Of a stretch of DNA of 64,000 nt, positions 1 through 7,010 are shown one piece after another. Under the pieces are notes generated by a model. That model saw nothing but the letters and a program-made list of their open reading frames with translations. It ran no database searches and was not told the origin of the DNA. The DNA lies in contig NZ_VLPL01000001.1 of assembly GCF_007558725.1 (NCBI RefSeq), positions 1,984 through 65,983 of the forward strand, in the 5' to 3' direction. How positions within the stretch are numbered: the first letter of the stretch is position 1; the number at the start of each line of letters is the position of its first letter. Source of the stretch: Fluviicola chungangensis. GTDB lineage: Bacteria > Bacteroidota > Bacteroidia > Flavobacteriales_D > Crocinitomicaceae. Position numbers and translations under genes: made by a program.

Positions 1-431
1 CCCCCTTAGTCCCCCTTCAAAGGGGGAGATAGAATAGACCGCCTATCATAACAATAAGAAGTACTGCTATTTAATATTAAGAGATATTCTCAAGTCCTCT
101 CCCCTTGAGGGGAGACCGAGAGGGGTGGCTGAGGATTGAGAGGTGGCCTGAGGAATCGAATAGGGCTGCAGCCGTTTGTGTGGAGGACGCCCACGCTATC
201 CATCCCCCTTAGTCCCCCTTCAAAGGGGGAGATAGAATAGACCGCCTATCATAACAATAAGAAGTACTGCTATTTAATATTAAGAGATATTCTCAAGTCC
301 TCTCCCCTTGAGGGGAGACCGAGAGGGGGGGCTGAGGATTGAGAGGTGGCGTGAAGACCGATTAGGGCATTAGCCGGTTGTGCGGAGGACGCCCGCGCTA
401 GCCATCCCCCTTAGTCCCCCTTCAAAGGGGG
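1..431. repeat. Tandem ~203-bp intergenic repeat, two full units and a partial third
   Basis: The block starting CCCCCTTAGTCCCCCTTCAA begins at 1, 204 and 406, so the periods are 203 and 202 bp. The third unit stops after the first hairpin. Each full unit holds two near-palindromes: CCCCCTTCAAAGGGGG, and TCTCCCCTTGAGGGGAGA further in. Units 1 and 2 differ by only a handful of substitutions, for example a T/G change near 127 and 330 and differences around 160-190 against 355-390. No gene fits in 1-469. The hairpins lie just downstream of the 470-1129 gene and could end its transcript. Similar G/C-run hairpins are common between genes in Bacteroidota (general knowledge, not checked here). Confidence 0.9.
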
Positions 432-469
432 AATTACTCTCTCTCCTGGAGATTCCCCTCTAAACACCT

Positions 470-1129
470 TCAACGCCACCCATTCGAATACCATCTTTTC
501 CAGAAAGATTTGAAGAGAATCAGTAGTCCGATACCGGCAAATAGGCACGCGATAATCAGATGATATGCGGGAGACTCCAGAAGCCCTGAAGCATCATCAA
601 TGAGTTGGGAACAGGCAATAAAACAAACCAGTCCCAGGAATGTTCCACAACCAATGCCAATTAAATACTTGTTTCGGGCATGGCGTTCAGAAAGAAGTCC
701 CTGCTCTTTCAATACGGTATTCCAGGCAATCCAAAACGGAAATTGACTCGGATTAAGTGCGCTTAAACTCAAACCCAGGAAGAATCGGGGAAATTTAGAA
801 GCCAATAGATCTGTTTTTTGAGCCAAAGGAGTTCCGATTTGCTGTATTTGCTGAATCGCCAGGAAAAAGATGAATCCGATCATTAGGTATTGAAGCATTT
901 CCCACAGACGCTTTTTTCGGAATAGGAATAGAAACCATTTTAAACAGCATGCAACGATTGCCACTTCGGCGATAATCACCCCGAAAGAAAATAGCAGGGC
1001 ATCCGCAACAGATTCTTTTGCCCCGATAGTAAATGCCAGTACATTCAGTACACCGAAAGGCAATGTTCCCATCAGACTGATGAATCCGCCGATGAATCCG
1101 ATGTGTTTCCAGTTTTTAAAAAATCTCAT
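470..1129 (-). CDS. LysE family translocator (small-molecule/amino-acid exporter)
   Basis: A 219-residue integral membrane protein with about six hydrophobic segments. The N-terminal half has the small-residue-rich first helix (GGFISLMGTLPFGVLNVL). The middle carries the LysE-type segment LSLSALNPSQFPFWIAW. LysE/RhtB-type carriers export amino acids or related small metabolites across the inner membrane. The ATG overlaps the end of the upstream ATP-grasp gene by 14 bp, so the two are probably translationally coupled and it is the last gene of the run starting at the redoxin gene. Substrate unknown; the context suggests it exports a product of the ATP-grasp enzyme, which is inference. Confidence 0.8.
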   Translation of the reverse strand: MRFFKNWKHIGFIGGFISLMGTLPFGVLNVLAFTIGAKESVADALLFSFGVIIAEVAIVACCLKWFLFLFRKKRLWEMLQYLMIGFIFFLAIQQIQQIGTPLAQKTDLLASKFPRFFLGLSLSALNPSQFPFWIAWNTVLKEQGLLSERHARNKYLIGIGCGTFLGLVCFIACSQLIDDASGLLESPAYHLIIACLFAGIGLLILFKSFWKRWYSNGWR

Positions 1130-2192
1130 GCTTTTTTAATTGAATTGAATTGGAAAAACGGTCCAGTTGTTTCATCACTTTTGCGTGGTTTTTAAATAGT
1201 TTAATTCCTTCGATGAATGAAATTTTATGTCTTTTTTGCCGGTTAACCGATTTGCTGATCAGGCTCATGGCTTTCCAGTGGCGTATGATTTCCGACCAGG
1301 CAAAAAAGAGGCTGTGAGAAGAATCATAGATATGCGTTGGTTCGCTACCGGCTCCGTTCAGTTCCACAATGGCAAATTGTTCGCCCCGGTTCAGTTCTTC
1401 CCATGAATTGAAGCGGATATCGAACCGGCCGAAATAAAAATCCGGTAGTTCGGAAGCAAGTTCATTGATGAGATCGGTTAAAGCAGGAGTAATTTGATTG
1501 GAACAATCCCGGAAAGCTGATCCCAGCGCATGATTTCCGATTTCACTCAGGATTTCCTGTTCTCCTTTGCCGGGAACTTGGGTGAGTTTTTCAGGGTATG
1601 CTTTCTTTAATCGGTTGAATTGGAGAAAATACCTCGGATTTGACCGCAGTAATTCTGCAATGGTACTCGTTCCGTCACCGGTGAGGCAGATGTATTCCTT
1701 CAACACAATCCCGGAAATAGTTCCGGATGAATCCAGCGGGTTTTTAATGAAGAAAACACCGATTTCAAGTGGATAAGGAATTTTCTCCTGCACCAGGAAA
1801 TCGATGGGACAGTGGGCGTGGTATTCGATTAGTTCATCCATCGACTGAATTTGTACCACACCGCGTCCTTTTCCACCGATATCCGGTTTTAAATAGCAAG
1901 GGAATTGGATGTCACGGATTTGTTCCCTGATTTGATCCGGAGCTGTCGATTTCAGAATCAAACGTGTTTCGGGGAACCATTTGTGTTGCATTTGATCCTG
2001 GATTTTCCATTTGGATTCCAGGGTAAATCCACCGTTCTCAATTCCGGGGTTTGCTGCGATGAAAAAAAACGGATCCCTGCGTTTAATCATTAAAAAGAGC
2101 AGGTAGGGAAAGACGGGAAGATAAATAATCCCCGAATTCCAATATTCCCAATGCTTTAAACGGATCAGTTGCTGTTTCAGGTAATCTCTCAT
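1116..2192 (-). CDS. ATP-grasp domain protein (D-Ala-D-Ala ligase-like)
   Basis: A 358-residue protein. An N-terminal hydrophobic region (about 20-50) ends in the motif ANPGIENGG. The ATP-grasp fold follows: an ATP-binding lysine in CYLKPDIGGKGRGV (about 99-112), then a central PYPLEIGVFF segment, and a metal-binding pair near the C-terminal third in VELNGAGSEP. ATP-grasp ligases activate a carboxylate as acyl phosphate and couple it to an amine or thiol. Substrates are not predictable from sequence. It overlaps the upstream NRDE gene by 4 bp (ATGA) and the downstream LysE gene by 14 bp. A role in making a small amide or peptide that LysE then exports is inference. Confidence 0.82.
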   Translation of the reverse strand: MRDYLKQQLIRLKHWEYWNSGIIYLPVFPYLLFLMIKRRDPFFFIAANPGIENGGFTLESKWKIQDQMQHKWFPETRLILKSTAPDQIREQIRDIQFPCYLKPDIGGKGRGVVQIQSMDELIEYHAHCPIDFLVQEKIPYPLEIGVFFIKNPLDSSGTISGIVLKEYICLTGDGTSTIAELLRSNPRYFLQFNRLKKAYPEKLTQVPGKGEQEILSEIGNHALGSAFRDCSNQITPALTDLINELASELPDFYFGRFDIRFNSWEELNRGEQFAIVELNGAGSEPTHIYDSSHSLFFAWSEIIRHWKAMSLISKSVNRQKRHKISFIEGIKLFKNHAKVMKQLDRFSNSIQLKKHEIF

Positions 2193-2902
2193 AGTGTTTT
2201 TTTCAATGAAATGGTGTTTGATTGATGCTTTTCAGAAAGCAAATCGTGGTAATAGATCTCAGCGGAAGATTTACGGATATCCAAGATGGATACGGATAAT
2301 GAGCGCAGGGTTTCCAGGCGATGCATGATAAATCCGTTAACCGGTTCGGCGTGTTTGAATAAAAACGGTTCAATTTCCAGTGCTTTGGAAACCGGGGTCT
2401 TCAGGAATTCGTAAAAAAGCAATTCGCGTTTTCTTCTTATTTCGAGTGGATAAAGCGTTGCAGACGACCAGATATGAGGCTGATCGATTGCTACTTCTTT
2501 CCAAAACTTGTTTGTTCCGTTCCACCGGCATTCGATCAGTTGACTGGTGCATTTATGAACCAAAGTAAAAGGTTCGATGTCGTTCAAATCCAGGTTTTCC
2601 CAGGCGTTTTTAAAGTTCACCTCCTGACTCAATTCAATAACGATCAATCCCCTGCTTTTCCGGTATGAACGTGTATTCGGTAAATGATTGTGAAAGGCAC
2701 CGTTTAATAAAATTGTCAGGTCTCCCGTTTCATTCATGGTCCACCAGGTCCCGCCGCCTTTCGGATCAATGGGTGCCCAGAAAGCAGCTTGTTTCTCCGT
2801 GATTTTTTTTGGAAAATGTGCACGTTCCCGCATGGGATTCTCATCCCGCACAGAACACATGTATGCTCCGGATTCAGAGGGGATATAGATTACTGTGCAC
2901 AT
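2189..2902 (-). CDS. NRDE/TANGO2 family protein
   Basis: A 237-residue protein starting MCTV, so Cys2 would be the N-terminal residue after Met removal. It carries the family signature SVRDENP at residues 17-23. TANGO2/NRDE proteins have an Ntn-hydrolase-like fold; eukaryotic relatives have been linked to haem and lipid handling, while bacterial members are mostly uncharacterised. The gene overlaps the upstream DinB gene by 13 bp and the downstream ATP-grasp gene by 4 bp, placing it firmly in the operon. No signal peptide is seen, so it is probably cytoplasmic. The family call is good, the activity unknown. Confidence 0.82.
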   Translation of the reverse strand: MCTVIYIPSESGAYMCSVRDENPMRERAHFPKKITEKQAAFWAPIDPKGGGTWWTMNETGDLTILLNGAFHNHLPNTRSYRKSRGLIVIELSQEVNFKNAWENLDLNDIEPFTLVHKCTSQLIECRWNGTNKFWKEVAIDQPHIWSSATLYPLEIRRKRELLFYEFLKTPVSKALEIEPFLFKHAEPVNGFIMHRLETLRSLSVSILDIRKSSAEIYYHDLLSEKHQSNTISLKKTL

Positions 2903-3390
2903 GACTTTATGCGGTGTTGAATCGTGGAATAGGCTACACCGAAATCCGGATCCGTGACATCTTTTTTCAGAATTTGGAGTCCCGTTTTTATGAGGGCCAT
3001 GTGGTGAATGGTATGTTCCAGGACAAAATGAAGTTCCCGGGCATAATTGCTGTTGATATGCGTGATTTCGCCTGCGTCATTCTGTTCCACAAGTACAAGC
3101 TGTTTGTCTGTTCTGGCAATTAAGGAAACCAGTTCGAAGCATAACTTGCCGGCATAATTCAGAGATGTTTCAATTTCCGGATCACGCTTCCTGTTTTCAT
3201 AATTAATTTCATTCGAAATGTATCCGTTGACCAGGCTTTGAGCAATTTCAATGGTATGGCGAACGTGTTGTCCAATCGTTGCATTTCCCATTTCCTGGAT
3301 CGGAAGTGTGTAATCGATGGAATCAATTCCTTGTAAAAGAGCAGCAATGGAATGGAGTTGAAAGGATAATTTGGAGATAATTGTTGTCAT
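2890..3390 (-). CDS. DinB family (four-helix bundle, putative metal-dependent) protein
   Basis: A 166-residue helical protein. The DinB/YfiT-like metal site is suggested by GQHVRHT (His42, His45) and the later helix ELHFVLEHTIHHMALIK (His121, His127, His130, His131). This superfamily includes bacillithiol and mycothiol S-transferases and mycothiol-dependent maleylpyruvate isomerase, which use a His-triad metal centre to activate a thiol. Which reaction this one performs is not visible. It starts 4 bp after the stop of the DoxX/barrel gene's upstream frame order would suggest no break: the DoxX gene ends at 3395 and this ATG is at 3390. It overlaps NRDE by 13 bp. Confidence 0.78.
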   Translation of the reverse strand: MTTIISKLSFQLHSIAALLQGIDSIDYTLPIQEMGNATIGQHVRHTIEIAQSLVNGYISNEINYENRKRDPEIETSLNYAGKLCFELVSLIARTDKQLVLVEQNDAGEITHINSNYARELHFVLEHTIHHMALIKTGLQILKKDVTDPDFGVAYSTIQHRIKSCAQ

Positions 3391-3394
3391 AGAT

Positions 3395-4726
3395 TTAAAA
3401 TTGATAACTGATTTCCGGACCTACTACAAACCGACGTGTTAATCCATCGGGGCGAACTTCTCTTACAATTACCGGAAAACCTGCTGTAATGGAAGCTCTT
3501 AAACTTTTAGTGATCTTATAAGCGGCCGTTGCAATGAGATTTAGCGTAAGCCCGTCTGAACCCGTGATCGGGATAGTGGAATGGCTTTGATCCAGGTAAC
3601 TGTCTTTGGCCAGATGGTAAATGGCAAGTGCGCCGGGTATGAGATTCAATCGTTTACCTGTTTTCCAGTTGTATTCCAATTTAAAAAGGAGGTCCGAAGC
3701 TCTTTTAAAACCATTGGTAGCCGGGTATCGATCTGCATATTCCGGATTTGATTTCTCCGGAAGATAGGTATTGGCACTCCGGGTTCCGGTGGATGAATAC
3801 AGATTTACAAGCGGCGCTTGCAGTCCAAAGGCTGCTTTAAACTCATAGAGTTTCAGACCAATTCCGGCTATGAGGTCCAGGGTCCCGAGACTGCTTTGAT
3901 AAGTCATAGGAAGCGCACTGCCGTTTTGAGTCAGGTTGCTGTTGCTCAATGGAATTTTTGCTCCCAGCGTAAAACTTACCCTGCATTTCTGCTGCGACGG
4001 AATGAGGTAAGAACAACTTTGAATGACATCACCAAGTCCAAAGGCTTTTCCTAAATTCCCGTTGGCGTAATTAACAGTGAATTTGGTCTGAATGCTCCAG
4101 GATTGATTGAACTGCCGGTCGTACTGAAGTGCGGGGGTTAGAATAAATGTATTGTCTTCCCCAATTCCGATAGAAGGGATCAGGCTGATTTTGTTTTTGT
4201 ACGGCGACACATTACTTGAATCTGTTGCTTCACTTTTCAAGGTCCCAACGGAACAAAAGCCGGCATCACTGCATCCTTGAGCAAAGCTTTTGGCGGAGGC
4301 AAGAGCAATCATTCCGATACCTGCCAGGATCAGTATATTCGTGCGCTTCCCCAGTATGGATTTGACTAGTTTCAAGGTAGGTTTGAAGCTTAAATAAAAA
4401 CAACAAAGCCAGGCAATCAACGCCAGAAAAAAAAGCATTCCACCATCCCCGTTGCTTTCAATTCCGATTATTGTGAGGTGAAAGAAAATGGCACCGCTCA
4501 TTAAACCGATTCCGATAAAGGCACCTATAAATCTCGTTTTTGGAATTACCAGCAAGAACGATGCAATGAGTTCCAGTATTCCAATGAGAATTCGGCCGTA
4601 TGGTTCCATGTTTAATTTTTCGAATAGGATCACGGATTCGCTTTGAGCGGTAAATTTGAAATAAAGCGTTTGCGCCATGATTGCAGCAGCTAACCAGGCA
4701 GCGATATATGGAAGATACTTTTTCAT
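3395..4726 (-). CDS. Fusion of DoxX-like membrane domain with an outer-membrane beta-barrel-like domain
   Basis: A 443-residue protein made of two parts. Residues 1-120 hold four hydrophobic helices of DoxX/MauE type (GRILIGILELIASFLL is typical). Residues about 121-135 are basic (TLKLVKSILGKRTN). A fifth hydrophobic stretch ends in ASAKSFAQ, which reads like a signal peptide with its cleavage site, followed at once by GCSDAGFCSVG and then about 290 residues of alternating aromatic/polar beta-strand sequence ending in YQF, as in outer-membrane proteins. One continuous frame joins them. An in-frame TTG near the start of the basic segment could allow separate synthesis of the barrel. The start codon overlaps the YHS gene by 4 bp. 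Confidence 0.75.
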   Translation of the reverse strand: MKKYLPYIAAWLAAAIMAQTLYFKFTAQSESVILFEKLNMEPYGRILIGILELIASFLLVIPKTRFIGAFIGIGLMSGAIFFHLTIIGIESNGDGGMLFFLALIAWLCCFYLSFKPTLKLVKSILGKRTNILILAGIGMIALASAKSFAQGCSDAGFCSVGTLKSEATDSSNVSPYKNKISLIPSIGIGEDNTFILTPALQYDRQFNQSWSIQTKFTVNYANGNLGKAFGLGDVIQSCSYLIPSQQKCRVSFTLGAKIPLSNSNLTQNGSALPMTYQSSLGTLDLIAGIGLKLYEFKAAFGLQAPLVNLYSSTGTRSANTYLPEKSNPEYADRYPATNGFKRASDLLFKLEYNWKTGKRLNLIPGALAIYHLAKDSYLDQSHSTIPITGSDGLTLNLIATAAYKITKSLRASITAGFPVIVREVRPDGLTRRFVVGPEISYQF

Positions 4727-5184
4727 GGTTTTTCCTTATAAAAAGTTGCCCAGTTGGCATCAGCTTTATTTTTCAGCATTTTTTCCTTCAGGTTCCAGTC
4801 TTCAAGGGTATTGGTAAAGTAGAAGTCGTAAAACAAATAGAGCTTATTGTCAGTGATTTTATAGGTTTTCGGATTCACTTCTACTTTGGTGCCATTGTTT
4901 CCCATTGCGTATGCGCACCAACCACCGTATTGCGGTTCGTATTTCTTTGGATTTTTTTCGAAAGCACGTTTGTTTTCAATGCTTGCAAACCGGTAGGTGA
5001 CTTCTTCGAAAATGAAACTGTATTCCTTTTTCCCGGGAAGTGGTTTTCCATTGAAATAACTTACCGGGTCATATCCCTGAATAGCCAGGCCATGTTCCAG
5101 GTTGAATTGTGATTTCCGATTGGAAGATTGAGCGATTGAATGATTTCCTAAAAGGATAAGTGCTGTAAAAAGAAGTGCTTTCAT
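4723..5184 (-). CDS. Secreted YHS domain protein
   Basis: The start is placed at 5184 because the protein from there begins MKALLFTALILLG...SIAQ, a clear signal peptide; a longer frame from 5256 would put 24 non-signal residues before it and overlap the redoxin gene. The mature 153-residue product has a YHS domain: GLAIQGYDPVSYF, then EVTYRFASIENKRAFEKNP, then YGGWCAYAMG. YHS domains are metal-associated modules found in copper-handling and other envelope proteins. It lies 4 bp after the redoxin stop and overlaps the DoxX fusion by 4 bp, so all three are co-expressed. A redox or metal role in the periplasm is inference. Confidence 0.85.
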   Translation of the reverse strand: MKALLFTALILLGNHSIAQSSNRKSQFNLEHGLAIQGYDPVSYFNGKPLPGKKEYSFIFEEVTYRFASIENKRAFEKNPKKYEPQYGGWCAYAMGNNGTKVEVNPKTYKITDNKLYLFYDFYFTNTLEDWNLKEKMLKNKADANWATFYKEKP

Positions 5185-5188
5185 GTTG

Positions 5189-5983
5189 TTATAATTGAAT
5201 TTTTTGAGAATAAAGAATGGTTGCTTGTTGATGGATTTGAAGGAAGTAAATTCCATGGTTAAGGGATTCAGTAGTGAAAGTTTCCATTTTTCCGGAGAAA
5301 GATTTCCGGAGGATTTGTTTTCCCTGAATATCTGTTAGCACGACAGTGGTATTGGAATCACTGAAATCAACCGAAGATTGAATGGTTATTTGCGTGTAAT
5401 GTTGATTTACAGTGAAGGTTTTGTTTGAATCCTGAATGCCCAAAGCGTTTTCGCATGTTTGTATATGCGCATATAATTGATCGGTTGTTTTTTTACCGAT
5501 TTCGGTAATGGTGCGATCGGGACAAATGGCATAGATCAAGGGATAATAATTCACCGCAAAGTCTGAGATAATGGCTGTTCTTGCTGTTCCTTCCGGATTG
5601 ATTTGCGGATAGTTGGTTCCGGCTACCCAATTTCCTTGCGTAACACCGCTGATTCCATAAAATTCATTGGTCCCGTTGTTGGGATCGAGTTCGATTGCAA
5701 ATACAAAAACGTCGTTTGTATTGGTATTGGGACCATAGGTAGTGTAAAGGTCCGCTAAAGCGTGTGTATTATGATAATTCCAGCAAGTCGGGCAATGACA
5801 GGCAAAAAAATCGAGATAAACAGTTTTTCCATCATCCAGGTAATCATACAAGGTATGCGTGGTTCCGTTGATATCGGTCAATGTGAAGTTTGGGGCCGTG
5901 CTTCCGTTTTGAAGTTGTCCGTAACTACCGGATGAAGCAACCAGTCCGAAGGAAAACAAGAGGTAATTCAGTGTTTTTTTCAT
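5189..5983 (-). CDS. Redoxin (TlpA/AhpC-like) domain protein with T9SS type A sorting domain
   Basis: A 264-residue protein with signal peptide 1-22 (ending SYGQ). A thioredoxin-fold domain follows: GSTAPNFTLTDINGTTHTL, then the active site FFACHCPTCWNYH with CPTC at residues 64-67 and an extra Cys62. The last ~75 residues are a T9SS type A domain, ending LNHGIYFLQIHQQ...KIQL, so the protein should cross the outer membrane. Cell-surface redoxins of this type are common in Flavobacteriales. It is the first gene of the tight run 5983 to 470 and starts 117 bp after the anti-sigma gene. Disulfide or peroxide handling is likely, the substrate unknown. Confidence 0.85.
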   Translation of the reverse strand: MKKTLNYLLFSFGLVASSGSYGQLQNGSTAPNFTLTDINGTTHTLYDYLDDGKTVYLDFFACHCPTCWNYHNTHALADLYTTYGPNTNTNDVFVFAIELDPNNGTNEFYGISGVTQGNWVAGTNYPQINPEGTARTAIISDFAVNYYPLIYAICPDRTITEIGKKTTDQLYAHIQTCENALGIQDSNKTFTVNQHYTQITIQSSVDFSDSNTTVVLTDIQGKQILRKSFSGKMETFTTESLNHGIYFLQIHQQATILYSQKIQL

Positions 5984-6100
5984 GTTCAGTCATTTAATAT
6001 GAAAGAACAGACGGGCTGGTTTTTGATTCCTTACAAGAAAAAGAAACTTTTTTAAAAAAAGAGAAGATTTAAAAGGTGAAAGGCTTTGTTTACGGTGAGA

Positions 6101-6391
6101 TTATCCTTTGTTCTTTTGTGCCAAAGCTTGTTGAATTTGCTCCTGAAGCTTCTTTTTTTCTGAATTCTCCAACGAATAATTTGAAAAGGTTCCAAGTTCT
6201 TTTAGCTTTTTAGCCATAAGCAGCGTTTGTTTTTTGAATCGTTTGCATGGCGGGCAAACACTCAGGTGATACCACAACCTGATCCGTAAGAGCATAGAAA
6301 GTTTCTTTTCCTTACTTAATTCAGTTAGGAAAGTAGCCTCCTTGCAGTTGAGGTTCCATTTTGACTTTGTTGTAATTTTATCTGCTTTCAT
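6101..6391 (-). CDS. Small zinc-finger-type anti-sigma factor candidate
   Basis: A 96-residue soluble protein with the pattern NCKEATFL ... HLSVCPPCKRFKKQ, which matches the HC2-type zinc-binding anti-sigma N-terminal domain (first Cys, then H-x3-C-x2-C). No transmembrane helix is visible, so it would be a cytoplasmic, possibly redox-sensitive regulator. It overlaps the preceding ECF sigma gene by 14 bp, the usual arrangement for a sigma/anti-sigma pair. The C-terminal part is Lys/Glu-rich helix. The call rests on motif plus position; Cys oxidation releasing the sigma factor is inference. Confidence 0.72.
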   Translation of the reverse strand: MKADKITTKSKWNLNCKEATFLTELSKEKKLSMLLRIRLWYHLSVCPPCKRFKKQTLLMAKKLKELGTFSNYSLENSEKKKLQEQIQQALAQKNKG

Positions 6392-6977
6392 TTAACCATT
6401 TATGTTCGAGACAAGCGCGCATGAGCAGTTTGGCCCGATGGATAATAATCCAATAATTAGACGGACTGATTTCAAATTCCTTACAAATAGTTTCAGAATC
6501 ATCTTCGTGAATAAACTTGGCTATAAAAACGGGTTTTAGTTTAGGTGATAACTGTTTCAAACAATATTCCAATGCCAATTGAAATTCACCGTTTGTAATG
6601 AGATAATCTGTGAATTGTTCGTTTTTAACAGGTGAAGTCTTTTCTTTCCAATGGTAATCAGAAAGATAAGAAGGTTCAAAAAATGCCTGGTAGAATTGTT
6701 CATCAGAAGATTCCAGGTAGTGCCTCAGGTTTTTTAAACGGGTACTGGATTTTCGGTAATGATCAATTATTTTATTGTTTAAAATGCGTGTAAGCCATGT
6801 TTTTTCGGAGCTTTCTCCCCGAAATTTTTCCAGGTTTTGGAGTGCGGACAAAAAAGTTTCACTTACCAGATCCTTTGCCAGTTCTTTATCATTCAGCTGA
6901 ATGCATGCGATAGAATAGAGGTAATCCGCAAAGCGCTCTACCCATAATGCAGGTTCTGTATTTTTATTGGAACTCAT
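6378..6977 (-). CDS. ECF-type sigma-70 family RNA polymerase sigma factor
   Basis: A 199-residue protein with both ECF regions. Region 2 holds ELAKDLVSETFLSALQNLEKFRG and TWLTRILNNKIIDHYRK. A longer linker follows (about 85-125). Region 4 holds LSPKLKPVFIAKFIHEDDSETICKEFEISPSNYWIIIHRAK, the helix-turn-helix that reads the -35-like element. It directs RNA polymerase to a stress or envelope regulon. It overlaps the downstream anti-sigma gene. The redoxin operon begins 117 bp further down, making it a plausible target or co-transcript, which the sequence alone does not prove. Confidence 0.88.
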   Translation of the reverse strand: MSSNKNTEPALWVERFADYLYSIACIQLNDKELAKDLVSETFLSALQNLEKFRGESSEKTWLTRILNNKIIDHYRKSSTRLKNLRHYLESSDEQFYQAFFEPSYLSDYHWKEKTSPVKNEQFTDYLITNGEFQLALEYCLKQLSPKLKPVFIAKFIHEDDSETICKEFEISPSNYWIIIHRAKLLMRACLEHKWLNESR

Positions 6978-7010
6978 CAGCCGGCTAATATAATGATTAA
7001 AGAAGATGAA

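Noticed and set aside
1-431. Left-end repeats as a CRISPR array
   Set aside because: Units are ~203 bp, nearly identical throughout, with no short repeat/unique spacer pattern and no cas genes.
5185-5256. Longer start for the YHS gene
   Set aside because: It adds residues before a clear signal peptide and overlaps the redoxin gene by 68 bp; the start at 5184 is better.
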